From: Actinomadura rayongensis
GTDB lineage: Bacteria > Actinomycetota > Actinomycetes > Streptosporangiales > Streptosporangiaceae
Assembly (NCBI RefSeq): GCF_009831215.1
Contig: NZ_WUTW01000001.1
Coordinates: forward strand, 1,879,423 to 1,943,422
Length of the DNA: 64,000 nucleotides
Direction: 5' to 3'
Shown: positions 1 through 12,581 of the stretch, piece by piece
How the letters are laid out: each line of letters begins with the position of its first letter
How positions within the stretch are numbered: position 1 is the first letter of the stretch
Program-made: the position numbers and the translations under genes
Notes under the pieces: model-generated
Database searches by the model: none
The model's input: only the letters and a program-made list of their open reading frames with translations
What the model was told of the DNA's origin: nothing

Positions 1-42
1 GAACGCCGGACGGTGGCCGTTATAGATTGTTATACGGCGAAT

Positions 43-68
43 GTTTGGGTCCGAGGCGGGTCGGGTAT
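43..68 (+). promoter_or_regulatory. SigF/SigB-type promoter-like motif
   Basis: GTTT at 43-46 and GGGTAT at 63-68 are separated by 16 bases. This is the spacing and sequence known for actinobacterial stress sigma factors of the SigF/SigB group. A sigma factor of this group is encoded at 48143-49144. No credible protein gene follows, so the transcript, if real, would be non-coding or reach unrecognised sequence. A chance match cannot be excluded. Confidence 0.35.
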
Positions 69-465
69 GACGATTCGCTTGCAAATTCCGGGTACCCGGG
101 GTGCGTCATTTCGCCCGTGTTAACTCGCCCGTTCGCGTGTCTGTGCAGGGCGTATCCGCGCGGCGGCCGTACGGCCCGGATCAAGCGTTTGCGTCCGCAA
201 CTTCCCTCATGATCGGCGGTGCGGCCGGATCTTTTCGGTCTCATTTATGTGAGGTGAATCACAGCAAGGCGCGGTCAACGCGACGGCGGTGCCCTGCGTC
301 ACGTCGGATTGAGCGAGGTCAGTGGGGGTAGGAAAGTCCTTCCACGCTCCGTCGGGCGCCCGCGACGGGCGCTGCGCGCGGTGCCGCGCGGCCCCCGCGT
401 GCCGTCCGCCGTCGCCCCAGGCGGCCGGGGCGCGTGTTTCCACGGGCGAACTCCGCGCATTCCAC

Positions 466-505
466 GGCCTATTCTTCCCGCGCACGCGCGCGAGAAGAAT
501 AGGCC
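466..505. terminator. Strong hairpin, 12-bp perfect stem
   Basis: GGCCTATTCTTC (466-477) pairs perfectly with GAAGAATAGGCC (494-505) around a 16-base CG-alternating loop. There is no T-run on either side. It could back up the pip terminator on the minus strand, or form the 3' end of a plus-strand transcript starting near 75. Confidence 0.45.
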
Positions 506-512
506 GCCACGG

Positions 513-538
513 GAAAAGGGCGCCGCCCGGGGCGCCCT
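513..538 (-). terminator. Intrinsic terminator of pip
   Basis: Read on the minus strand, directly after the pip stop codon, AGGGCGCC (538-531) pairs with GGCGCCCT (524-517) around a 6-base loop and runs into TTTT (516-513). Stem plus T-run is the classic rho-independent layout, rare in such GC-rich DNA. Confidence 0.75.
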
Positions 539-541
539 CCT

Positions 542-3366
<2,825 letters not shown>

Positions 3367-3385
3367 CCGCCGTTTCTTCGGTGCG

Positions 3386-3427
3386 GGCCCCCGTCCGGCG
3401 TGCGCAACGTCGTCTCCGGCGGGGGCC
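3386..3427 (+). terminator. Hairpin after the coiled-coil gene
   Basis: GGCCCCCG-t-CCGG (3386-3398) pairs with CCGGCGGGGGCC (3416-3427), with one bulged T and a 17-base loop, 20 bases after the stop codon. There is no T-run. A terminator is the simplest reading. Confidence 0.5.
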
Positions 3428-3447
3428 GGTGCCCTTGCGGGAGGCCG

Positions 3448-3467
3448 CGCGCATGTGATCATGCGCG
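3448..3467 (+). promoter_or_regulatory. Palindromic hairpin in the pyrG leader
   Basis: CGCGCATG (3448-3455), loop TGAT, CATGCGCG (3460-3467): a perfect 8-bp stem 44-95 bases upstream of the two candidate pyrG starts. It could be an operator or a leader structure; nothing in the sequence decides. Confidence 0.35.
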
Positions 3468-3561
3468 TCCCGGACGCCGGGGTCTCCGCCTCCTGTTATT
3501 CTGGTGGCCCGTGGACAGTGCTGAACCGTCCGCCCAGCAACGACCACGGGAGCGTTTCAAC

Positions 3562-5213
<1,652 letters not shown>

Positions 5214-5217
<4 letters not shown>

Positions 5218-5858
5218 CGGCCGCGCCCGGTCCCGGGGACGTCCGGGACGAGCCCGAGCGCTGGGAGGTCACCGCGTCCGCCCGGGCGTTCGAAGGGCCG
5301 ATCTTCGCGATCCGGCGGGACAAGGTCGTCATGCCCGCGTCCGGCGGCGGCACCGAGGCCGTCGGCCGGGACGTCGTGGAGCACCAGGGGTCGGTGGCCG
5401 TCCTCGCCCTCGACGCCGCCGACCGCGTCCTGCTGCTGCGGCAGTACCGGCACGCGGTCGGCGCGAAGCTGTGGGAGATCCCGGCCGGGCTGCGGGACGT
5501 GGCGGGCGAGCCCCTGCGCGACCTCGCCGCCCGCGAGCTGCTGGAGGAGAGCGGCTACCGGGCCGAGCGCTGGGACACGCTGGTCGACGTCTACCCGTCG
5601 CCGGGCATGTCCGACGAGCGGTCCCGCGTGTTCCTCGCCCGCGACCTCGCCGAGGTGCCCGCCGACGAGATCGACTTCGAGCGGGTCCACGAGGAGGCCG
5701 ACATGCCGGTGGTGTGGGTGCCGCTGGCCGACGCCGTCCGCAAGGTCCTCGCCGGGGAGATCCACAACGCGCTCGCCGTCCAGGGGATCCTGGCCGCACA
5801 CGCCTACCGGGGCGGCGCGGTCGAGGGGCTGCGCCCGGCGGACGCGCCCGAGGAGTAG
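5214..5858 (+). CDS. Nudix hydrolase, ADP-ribose pyrophosphatase type
   Basis: Predicted to hydrolyse ADP-ribose or related nucleoside diphosphate sugars. The 214 residues contain a Nudix box ending in RELLEESGY, with the catalytic EE pair intact. The Gly-to-Glu spacing at its start (GLRDVAGE) is one residue longer than the textbook box, as I recall it being in the mycobacterial ADP-ribose pyrophosphatase. The GTG start overlaps the pyrG stop (GTGA), so the two are translationally coupled. Order pyrG-nudix-xerD is the conserved actinobacterial one, which supports orthology. Confidence 0.88.
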
Positions 5859-5977
5859 CGACCGGTTCGTCCGGTTGCCGACACGGGGTCCCGACATGCC
5901 GGGCGCGGGAACGGGCCGCGGCGGGCGCGAGCGGGCATGATGGGCTGATCGTCCCGCCCCTTCGAGGAGGTGCCGCG

Positions 5978-6958
5978 CTGTCCTCGCCCGCGACACGCCC
6001 CGGCACGTCCGCCGGCGCACTGGAGGCGGCCGTGCGCGGCTACCTCGGACACCTGGCCGTCGAACGGGGCCTCGCCGCCAACACGCTCAGCTCCTACCGC
6101 CGCGACCTGCGCCGCTACACCGACGCGCTGGCGGCGCGGGGCCGCGCGGCGATCGGCGAGGTCACCGAGGACGACGTCCGGGCGTTCCTCGCCGGGCTGC
6201 GCGAGGGCGACGCCGACCACCCGCCGCTCGCGGCCGGCTCGGCGGCGCGCGCGGTCGTCGCGGTGCGCGGCCTGCACCGGTTCGCGCTGCGCGAGGGGCT
6301 GGCCGACGCCGACCCGGCCCGCGACGTCCGGCCGCCCGCCCCGCCCCGGCGGCTGCCCAAGGCGATCTCGCTGGACGACGTCGAACGCCTCCTCGGCGCC
6401 GCGCAGGGCCCGGCGGGCGACGCCGGGGACGCCGCGCGCGGCCTGCGCGACCGGGCGCTGCTGGAACTGCTGTACGGGTCGGGCGTGCGGATCTCCGAGG
6501 CCGTCGGCCTGGACGTCGACGACCTCGACCTCGCCGAGGGCTTCGCCCGGATCCGCGGCAAGGGCGGCAAGACCCGCGTCGTCCCGGTCGGCGACTACGC
6601 GCGGCGCGCCGTCGAGGCGTACCTGGTGCGGGCGCGGCCCGAGCTGGCGCGCGCCGGACGCGGCGGCCCCGCCCTGTTCCTCAACGCGCGCGGCGGTCGG
6701 CTGTCGCGGCAGGGCGCGTGGATGGTGCTGCGCGCCGCCGCCGAGCGCGCGGGGCTCAGCGATGTGTCCCCGCACACGCTCCGGCACTCGTTCGCGACGC
6801 ATCTGCTCGACGGCGGCGCCGACGTCCGGGTCGTCCAGGAACTCCTGGGGCACGCGTCCGTCACGACGACGCAGGTCTACACGCTGGTCACCGTGCGATT
6901 GCTGCGCGAGGTGTACGCGACGTCGCATCCTCGGGCGCGCACCCGCCGGGTCCGGTGA
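5978..6958 (+). CDS. xerD: Tyrosine recombinase XerD
   Basis: Site-specific recombinase that resolves chromosome dimers at dif together with XerC. It has the N-terminal SAM-like DNA-binding domain ([20 protein letters not shown]) and the catalytic domain with Arg171 in SGVRISEA, Lys in [11 protein letters not shown], HxxR in [17 protein letters not shown], the second His in [11 protein letters not shown], and the nucleophile Tyr in QVYT. Between the preceding stop and the conserved N-terminus there is no ATG, GTG or TTG in frame. A CTG at 5978 sits 7 bases after a perfect GAGGAGG and is my start (326 residues). The fallback is GTG 6032, which trims the first helix. Confidence 0.9.
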   Translation: MSSPATRPGTSAGALEAAVRGYLGHLAVERGLAANTLSSYRRDLRRYTDALAARGRAAIGEVTEDDVRAFLAGLREGDADHPPLAAGSAARAVVAVRGLHRFALREGLADADPARDVRPPAPPRRLPKAISLDDVERLLGAAQGPAGDAGDAARGLRDRALLELLYGSGVRISEAVGLDVDDLDLAEGFARIRGKGGKTRVVPVGDYARRAVEAYLVRARPELARAGRGGPALFLNARGGRLSRQGAWMVLRAAAERAGLSDVSPHTLRHSFATHLLDGGADVRVVQELLGHASVTTTQVYTLVTVRLLREVYATSHPRARTRRVR

Positions 6959-6986
6959 CAAATCGCGCCTAACGTCGCGCGTCGGC

Positions 6987-7015
6987 TTGAGCCCCGCCTT
7001 GACAGCGCCTAGAGT
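6987..7015 (+). promoter_or_regulatory. Vegetative-type promoter of parA-scpAB
   Basis: TTGAGC (6987-6992), a 17-base spacer and TAGAGT (7010-7015) lie 43 bases before the parA GTG. Both boxes and the spacing fit the principal sigma factor consensus of actinomycetes. An overlapping TTGACA at 6999-7004 is an alternative -35 but lacks a matched -10. Confidence 0.6.
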
Positions 7016-7057
7016 CCCGGTTCTGGATGGCAGAAGCAGCCGTCGGGGAGGGAACTG

Positions 7058-7969
7058 GTGAAGAACACGCAGGCTCCGGGAGGTGTTCTCTCTTCGGCGA
7101 CCATCGAGACCGACCCGCAGCGCAGTTTCGGTCCGACGCAGCGCCCCGTTCCCGTCTTCCCGGAACCGGAGCCGCTCGCCGAGCACGGGCCCGCCCGGAT
7201 CGTCGCGATCTGCAACCAGAAGGGCGGGGTCGGCAAGACCACCACCACCATCAACCTCGGCGCGGCGCTCGCCGAGTACGGCCGCCGCGTCCTGCTCGTG
7301 GACTTCGACCCGCAGGGCGCGCTGTCGGTCGGCCTCGGCAAGGGCGACCCGCGCCAGCTCGACGTCACGGTCCACAACATGCTGCTCGAACACGACACCG
7401 AGTGGGACGACGTCGTCATCGAGACCGGCGTCGAGGGCATGGACCTGCTGCCGAGCAACATCGACCTGTCGGGCGCGGAGGTCCAGCTCGTCCACGAGGT
7501 CGGGCGCGAGTACATCCTCGCGGGGGCGCTGAAGGGCGCGGTCCCGCACTACGACTACATCCTCATCGACTGCCAGCCGTCCCTCGGCCTGCTCACGGTG
7601 AACGCGCTGGCCGCCAGCGAGGGCGTGCTGATCCCGCTGGAGTGCGAGTACTTCGCGATGCGCGGCGTCGCGCTGCTGATGGAGACGATCGACAAGGTGC
7701 AGGGGCGCATCAACCCCGGCCTGGTCATCGACGGCGTCCTCGGCACGATGTACGACTCGCGGACGCTGCACACCCGCGAGGTCCTGAGCCGGATCGTGGA
7801 AGCGTTCGGCGACAAGGTGTTCCACACCGTCATCAACCGGACGGTCCGGTTCCCCGACGCGACCGTCGCGGGCGAGCCGATCACCTTCTTCGACCCGAAC
7901 TCCATGGGCGCCAACGCCTACCGCAGCCTGGCCCGCGAGGTGCTCGACCGGTGGTCCGCCGCCGAGTGA
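7058..7969 (+). CDS. parA: ParA/Soj-family ATPase next to scpAB
   Basis: A 303-residue deviant Walker-type ATPase with CNQKGGVGKTTTTINLG (signature Lys before GKT) and DFDPQGALS. A roughly 45-residue N-terminal extension precedes the ATPase fold. A ParA-like ATPase immediately upstream of scpA is conserved in actinobacteria and is distinct from the parAB pair near oriC, so a role in chromosome organisation with SMC-ScpAB is inferred from context rather than shown. The GTG start follows GGAGGGAACT. It probably heads the operon running through rluB. Confidence 0.88.
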   Translation: MKNTQAPGGVLSSATIETDPQRSFGPTQRPVPVFPEPEPLAEHGPARIVAICNQKGGVGKTTTTINLGAALAEYGRRVLLVDFDPQGALSVGLGKGDPRQLDVTVHNMLLEHDTEWDDVVIETGVEGMDLLPSNIDLSGAEVQLVHEVGREYILAGALKGAVPHYDYILIDCQPSLGLLTVNALAASEGVLIPLECEYFAMRGVALLMETIDKVQGRINPGLVIDGVLGTMYDSRTLHTREVLSRIVEAFGDKVFHTVINRTVRFPDATVAGEPITFFDPNSMGANAYRSLAREVLDRWSAAE

Positions 7970-8006
7970 GCGCGCGTCGGCGCGGACGGTTCCGCGCCGT
8001 GGGAAC

Positions 8007-8891
8007 ATGGGACCGGTGAGCATCGGGGAGGCGACGGAGGCCGTCGCCGGCGAGGACGCCGCGGGCGCCGGGAAGTTCCGCGTCCACCTCGACAACTTCG
8101 AGGGGCCGTTCGACCTGCTGCTCGGCCTCATCGCCAAGCACAAGCTGGACATCACCGAAGTCTCGCTGCACAAGGTCACCGACGACTTCATCGCCCACAT
8201 CCGCGCGCACGGAAAAGACTGGGACCTCGACCAGGCCAGCCACTTCCTGCTCGTCGCCGCGACCCTGCTCGACCTGAAGGCCGCGCGGCTGCTGCCGTCC
8301 GGCGAGGTGGACGACGAGGACGACCTCGCCCTGCTGTCCGCCCGCGACCTGCTGTTCGCCCGGCTGCTGCAGTACCGCGCGTACAAGGAGGTCGCCGGGT
8401 ACCTCGCGGCGCGGATGGCCGACGCCGCCCGCCGCTTCCCGCGCACGGTCCCGATCGAGCCGAAGTTCGCGAACCTGCTGCCGGAGGTGCTGCTCGGCCT
8501 CGGCCCGGACCAGTTCGCGCGGCTCGCCGCCAAGGCGCTCGCGCCGAAGGCGCCGCCTGCGGTGTCGGTCGAGCACATGTACCAGCCGAAGGCGAGCGTC
8601 AAGGAGCAGGCCGCGCTCGTCGTGGCGATGCTGCGGCGGCTGCGGAGCACGACGTTCGCGGTGCTCACCGCGGACTGCGAGGGCACGTTCGAGGTCGTCG
8701 CGCGGTTCCTGGCGCTGCTGGAGCTGTACCGCGAGGCGGCCGTGACGTTCGAGCAGGCCGAACCGCTCGGCGCGCTGCACGTCACCTGGACCGGGGCCGA
8801 CGACGGCGACGTCGAGGTCGGCGACGACTACGAGGGCACCCGCCCGCCGCCCGGCGAGGGCGGCGCCGGGGCCGGGGAGGACGGCGGATGA
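8007..8891 (+). CDS. scpA: Segregation and condensation protein A
   Basis: Kleisin subunit that bridges SMC heads in bacterial condensin. The conserved opening FEGPFDLLLGLI lies near residue 32, followed by helical segments and the C-terminal winged-helix region (VVAMLRRLRSTTFAVL). The last 30 residues are acidic and Gly-rich. A GTG three codons downstream (8016) is an equally plausible start; neither has a well-spaced ribosome site. It overlaps scpB by 4 bp. Confidence 0.93.
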   Translation: MGPVSIGEATEAVAGEDAAGAGKFRVHLDNFEGPFDLLLGLIAKHKLDITEVSLHKVTDDFIAHIRAHGKDWDLDQASHFLLVAATLLDLKAARLLPSGEVDDEDDLALLSARDLLFARLLQYRAYKEVAGYLAARMADAARRFPRTVPIEPKFANLLPEVLLGLGPDQFARLAAKALAPKAPPAVSVEHMYQPKASVKEQAALVVAMLRRLRSTTFAVLTADCEGTFEVVARFLALLELYREAAVTFEQAEPLGALHVTWTGADDGDVEVGDDYEGTRPPPGEGGAGAGEDGG

Positions 8892-9463
8892 CCGACACCG
8901 TGACCGAATCCGCGACCGAGGGGCCGGGCCTGCGGGCGTCGGTCGAGGCGATCCTGCTCGTCGTGGACGAGCCCGTCCCGGTCGTGAACCTCGCCCATCT
9001 GCTGGACCGGCCCGTCCCCGAGATCACCGCGACGCTCCGCGAGCTGGCGGCGGAATACACCGCCGACGGGCGGGGGTTCGACCTGAGGGAGGTCGCGGGC
9101 GGCTGGCGGTTCTACACGCGGGACGTCTGCGCGCCCGTGGTCGAGCGGTTCGTCACCGACGGGCAGCAGGCGCGGCTGACGCAGGCGGCGCTGGAGACGC
9201 TGGCGGTCGTGGCGTACCGGCAGCCGGTGAGCCGGGCGCGGGTGTCGTCCATCCGGGGCGTCAACAGCGACGGCGTCATGCGCACGCTGACCCTGCGCGG
9301 CCTCATCGAGGACGCCGGGCAGGACCCCGAGAGCCAGGCGCACCTGTACCGGACGACCGGGTACTTTCTGGAGCGGCTGGGCCTGCGCGATCTGGACGAG
9401 CTGCCCGACCTCGCCCCCTACCTTCCCGATGACCTTCCGGACGAGATAGTTGAGGACACGTGA
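8888..9463 (+). CDS. scpB: Segregation and condensation protein B
   Basis: Winged-helix partner of ScpA in the SMC complex. The 191 residues contain the two winged-helix repeats, with the diagnostic LTQAALETLAVVAYRQPVSR and the RGVNSDGVMRTLTLRGLI stretch. It is ATGA-overlapped with scpA and GTGA-overlapped with the pseudouridine synthase, so one transcript is likely. Confidence 0.93.
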   Translation: MTDTVTESATEGPGLRASVEAILLVVDEPVPVVNLAHLLDRPVPEITATLRELAAEYTADGRGFDLREVAGGWRFYTRDVCAPVVERFVTDGQQARLTQAALETLAVVAYRQPVSRARVSSIRGVNSDGVMRTLTLRGLIEDAGQDPESQAHLYRTTGYFLERLGLRDLDELPDLAPYLPDDLPDEIVEDT

Positions 9464-10215
9464 GCGATAACCAGGGCCGCGCCGACGAGGACGTGCAGGA
9501 GGTGCGGCTGCAGAAGGTGCTGGCGGACGCCGGGATCGGCAGCCGCCGGCACTGCGAGGAGCTGATCGGCGAGGGCCGGGTGACGGTCGACGGCAAGAAG
9601 GTCTTCCGGTTCGGCGAGCGCGTCGACCCCCGCCGCGCCGTGATCCATGTGGACGGCCGCCGGGTCGAGACCCGCGCCGAGATGCGGTACTACATGATCA
9701 ACAAGCCGCGCGGCGTGGTGAGCACGATGGCCGACGAGCGGGGCCGCAAGTCCCTCGCCGACTACGTGGAGGTCCCCGAGCGGCTGTTCCACGTCGGACG
9801 GCTCGACACCGACACCGAGGGCCTGATCCTGCTCACCAACGACGGCGAGCTGTCGCACCGGCTGATGCACCCGTCGTTCGGCGTCGACAAGACCTACCTC
9901 GCCGAGATCCACGGGCCGATCCCGCGCGACCTCGGCCGCCGGTTGCGCAAGGGCGTCGAACTGGAGGACGGGTTCGCCAAGGCGGACGGGTTCCGGATCT
10001 TCGACCAGGTCGGCCGCCGGGTGCTGGTGGAGATCACCCTGCACGAGGGGCGCAAGCACATCGTGCGGCGGCTGCTGAAGGAGGTCGGCTTCCCCGTCCA
10101 GCAGCTCGCCCGCGTAGAGTTCGGCCCGGTCAAGCTGGGCCAGCTCAAGCCGGGCGGGATGCGGGCGCTGACCGTCCGCGAGATCGGCGAGCTGTACAAG
10201 GCCGTGGGCCTGTAG
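9460..10215 (+). CDS. rluB: 23S rRNA pseudouridine synthase, RluB/RsuA family
   Basis: Converts a uridine in ribosomal RNA to pseudouridine. It has an N-terminal S4 RNA-binding domain (RLQKVLADAGIGSRRHCEELI region) and the catalytic motif GRLDTDTEGLILLTNDG, whose Asp is the nucleophile of this family. 251 residues, normal length. Position after scpB is conserved in actinobacteria. The exact target base (RluB-like or RsuA-like) cannot be told from sequence alone. Confidence 0.92.
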   Translation: MSDNQGRADEDVQEVRLQKVLADAGIGSRRHCEELIGEGRVTVDGKKVFRFGERVDPRRAVIHVDGRRVETRAEMRYYMINKPRGVVSTMADERGRKSLADYVEVPERLFHVGRLDTDTEGLILLTNDGELSHRLMHPSFGVDKTYLAEIHGPIPRDLGRRLRKGVELEDGFAKADGFRIFDQVGRRVLVEITLHEGRKHIVRRLLKEVGFPVQQLARVEFGPVKLGQLKPGGMRALTVREIGELYKAVGL

Positions 10216-10261
10216 ATGGGTCTGTAGGAGCGCCGGGCGGCGCGCGACGAGGAGGACGAGA

Positions 10262-10624
10262 GTGGCGGTACACGCGGTGCGCGGGGCGATCCAGGTGGAC
10301 GCCGACGACCGTGAGGAGATCCTGTCGGCGACGGCGGAGCTGGTCACCGCCGTCATGGAGCGCAACGCGCTGACCACCGACGACGTGATCAGCGTGCTGT
10401 TCACCGCCACTCCGGACCTGACCGCCGAGTTCCCGGCCCTCGCGGCGCGCAAGCTCGGGTTCCACGACGTCCCGCTGCTGTGCGCGGCGGAGATCGCCGT
10501 CCCGCACGCGCTGCCCCGGGTGATCCGGCTGATGGCGCACGTCAGCGCCGACCGGCCGCGCTCGGACATCCAGCACGTCTACCTGCGCGGGGCGACCGCC
10601 CTGCGCCTGGACATCGCCCAGTAG
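10262..10624 (+). CDS. aroH: Monofunctional chorismate mutase, AroH class
   Basis: Rearranges chorismate to prephenate for Tyr/Phe synthesis. At 120 residues it has the compact trimeric AroH fold signature: AVRGAIQVDADD at the start, VISVLFTATPDLTAEFPA, and the HDVPLLCAAEI segment. The GTG start follows GAGGAGGACGAGA. It stands directly before tyrA, so two consecutive steps of the same pathway are paired. Confidence 0.9.
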   Translation: MAVHAVRGAIQVDADDREEILSATAELVTAVMERNALTTDDVISVLFTATPDLTAEFPALAARKLGFHDVPLLCAAEIAVPHALPRVIRLMAHVSADRPRSDIQHVYLRGATALRLDIAQ

Positions 10625-10667
10625 CGAGCGGGCCGGAGCCCGCGCGGGCACGCGCTAGGGTGGCGGG

Positions 10668-11768
10668 ATGGCAGACGAGGGAGCGCCCGGGCGCGTCGTG
10701 GTCGTCGGCACCGGGCTGATCGGCACGTCCATCGCGCTCGTCCTGCGGGCGCGGGGCGCCGAGGTGCTGCTCGCCGACCGGGACCGCGCGGCGCTGGACC
10801 TGGCCGTCGGGCTCGGCGCCGGCACCGAGCTGCCCGCCGGGGACGGCCCGCCGCCGGGCGGTCCCGCCGACGTCGCGGTGCTCGCCGTGCCGCCCGCCGC
10901 CGTCGCCGTCACCCTGCTGGACGCGCAGAAGCGCGGGCTCGCCCGCGTCTACACCGACGTCGCGAGCGTCAAGGCGCTGCCGCTGCGGCAGGCCGCCGAG
11001 CTGGGCTGCGACCCGGCGTCGTTCGTCCCCGGGCACCCGCTGGCCGGACGGGAGCGCTCCGGCCCCGCCGCGGCCCGCGACGACCTGTTCCTCGGCCGCC
11101 CGTGGGCGCTGTGCCCGACCCCGAAGACGTCCCCGGCGGCCGTCGCGGCGGTCGAGGCGCTGGCGCGGACGTGCGGCGCCGAACCCGTCGTGGTCGAGGC
11201 CGACGAGCACGACCGCGCCGTCGCCCTCGTCTCGCACGCCCCGCACGTCGTGTCGGCGGCGGTCGCGGCGCGGCTGACCGGCGCCGACGACACCGCGCTC
11301 GGCCTCGCCGGGCAGGGCGTCCGGGACGTCACCCGCATCGCCGCCAGCGACCCGCGCCTGTGGATCGGCATCCTCAGCGCGAACGCGGCCCCGGTCGCCG
11401 ACGTGCTGGAGGCCGTCGCGACCGACCTCGCGGTGGCCGCGTCGCTGCTGCGCGACGGCAGCGAGGGCGCGGCGGGCCACGTCGCGGACCTGCTGCTGCG
11501 CGGCAACGCCGGACGGTCCAGGATCCCCGGCAAGCACGGCGGTCCCGGCCAGGCGTTCGCGACCGTCACCGTCGTCATCCCCGACCGTCCCGGCGAGCTG
11601 GCGATGATCTTCCAGGCGGCCGGGATCGCGGGCGTCAACATCGAGGACGTGACGATCGAGCACTCGCCGGGCCGTCCGCTCGGCGTGCTGGAGATCGCGG
11701 TGCAGCCCGAGGCGGCCGAGACGCTGGCCGCCGAGCTGCGCGCGCGGGGCTGGTCCGTCCCGGGCTGA
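10668..11768 (+). CDS. tyrA: Prephenate dehydrogenase
   Basis: NAD(P)-dependent oxidative decarboxylation of prephenate to 4-hydroxyphenylpyruvate. It has a Rossmann motif VVGTGLIGTSIA at the N-terminus and the GHPLAGRERSGP substrate loop carrying the conserved His. A C-terminal ACT domain (VTVVIPDRPGELAMIFQAAG) starts at about residue 300 and is probably the tyrosine-feedback site. 366 residues. It follows aroH by 43 bp and ends before a hairpin terminator. Confidence 0.93.
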   Translation: MADEGAPGRVVVVGTGLIGTSIALVLRARGAEVLLADRDRAALDLAVGLGAGTELPAGDGPPPGGPADVAVLAVPPAAVAVTLLDAQKRGLARVYTDVASVKALPLRQAAELGCDPASFVPGHPLAGRERSGPAAARDDLFLGRPWALCPTPKTSPAAVAAVEALARTCGAEPVVVEADEHDRAVALVSHAPHVVSAAVAARLTGADDTALGLAGQGVRDVTRIAASDPRLWIGILSANAAPVADVLEAVATDLAVAASLLRDGSEGAAGHVADLLLRGNAGRSRIPGKHGGPGQAFATVTVVIPDRPGELAMIFQAAGIAGVNIEDVTIEHSPGRPLGVLEIAVQPEAAETLAAELRARGWSVPG

Positions 11769-11780
11769 ACCGACGCGCAC

Positions 11781-11797
11781 CGGCCCGAACCGGGCCG
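11781..11797 (+). terminator. Hairpin after tyrA
   Basis: CGGCCCG (11781-11787), loop AAC, CGGGCCG (11791-11797), 12 bases after the tyrA stop, with partial outer pairing of flanking GCACCG/CGGTGC. There is no T-run, as is common in this GC range. Confidence 0.5.
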
Positions 11798-11918
11798 TCG
11801 CGGTGCGTGCCTACCGGTACGCTGAACGGCCGGGGCCGCCCGCGATCCGGGGCGTTCGGCGCGGCCCCGTCCGCCCGCCGTCGCGGGCCTTCACCCGAAC
11901 GTGAGAGAGGGAGCGATC

Positions 11919-12581
11919 GTGTCGCTCGTCATCGCCATGGACGGCCCTTCGGGGTCCGGCAAGTCCAGCGCGTCCAAGGGCGTCGCCCGCGCGCTCGGCC
12001 TGCGCTACCTCGACACGGGCGCGATGTACCGGGCCATGACCTGGTGGATGTTGCAGAACGGCGTCCCGGTGGACGACCCGGAGGCCGTCGCGGCGCGCGC
12101 GGCCGACCCCGTCCTGGAGGTCGGCACCGACCCGTCCGCGCCGACGATCACGGTGGACGGCACGGACGTCTCCGAGCCCATCCGCACCCGCGAGGTCACC
12201 AACGCCGTCAGCGCGGTCAGCGCGGTTCCGGCGGTCCGGGCGCGGCTGGTGGTCCTGCAGCGTGAGATCATCGGAACCGGCGGCATCGTCGTGGAGGGTC
12301 GCGACATCGGCACGGTCGTCGTCCCGGACGCGCCCGTCAAGGTGTACCTGACCGCCAGCGAGCAGGTGCGCGCGCAGCGGCGCGCGAAGGACCTGGCCGC
12401 CGACCCGGCCGCGTCGGTGACCGTCACGCTGGACGAGCAGGCCCGCCGCGACCGGCTCGACTCGACCCGCACGACGTCCCCGCTGACCAGGGCGGCGGAC
12501 GCGACCGAGATCGACTCGACCGAGCTGGGCCTCGCCGAGGTCGTCGAGGCGGTCGTCCGCCTCGCGAAAGAGCAGACGTGA
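11919..12581 (+). CDS. cmk: Cytidylate kinase
   Basis: Phosphorylates CMP/dCMP. It has the P-loop [10 protein letters not shown] near the N-terminus, the acceptor-binding [22 protein letters not shown], and a C-terminal lid region with TRTTSPL. GTG 11919 is chosen because GGGAG lies 7 bases upstream; an in-frame GTG at 11901 would add six residues and overlap that site. 220 residues. It overlaps der by 4 bp, the conserved cmk-der pair. Confidence 0.95.
   Translation: MSLVIAMDGPSGSGKSSASKGVARALGLRYLDTGAMYRAMTWWMLQNGVPVDDPEAVAARAADPVLEVGTDPSAPTITVDGTDVSEPIRTREVTNAVSAVSAVPAVRARLVVLQREIIGTGGIVVEGRDIGTVVVPDAPVKVYLTASEQVRAQRRAKDLAADPAASVTVTLDEQARRDRLDSTRTTSPLTRAADATEIDSTELGLAEVVEAVVRLAKEQT

Larger units (their letters stand above)
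1..541. other. Stretch without a convincing gene
   Basis: Short open frames here lack ribosome binding sites and recognisable domains, so I call no protein. The first 50 bases are unusually AT-rich for this genome. The stretch holds a promoter-like motif at 43-68, a GC palindrome around 98-109, and two strong hairpins near its right end (466-505 and 517-538), described separately. A small RNA is possible but not shown. Confidence 0.55.

Noticed and set aside
101..331. Short plus-strand frame after the SigF-type promoter
   Set aside because: No ribosome binding site, domain or typical codon pattern; a non-coding transcript is at least as likely.
5804..8785. 993-codon minus-strand frame opposite xerD, parA and scpA
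   Set aside because: Ser/Arg-rich translation without domains; the plus strand holds the conserved core genes.
11901..11918. GTG 11901 as cmk start
   Set aside because: It would place the obvious GGGAG ribosome site inside the gene; GTG 11919 is correctly spaced and matches the family N-terminus.
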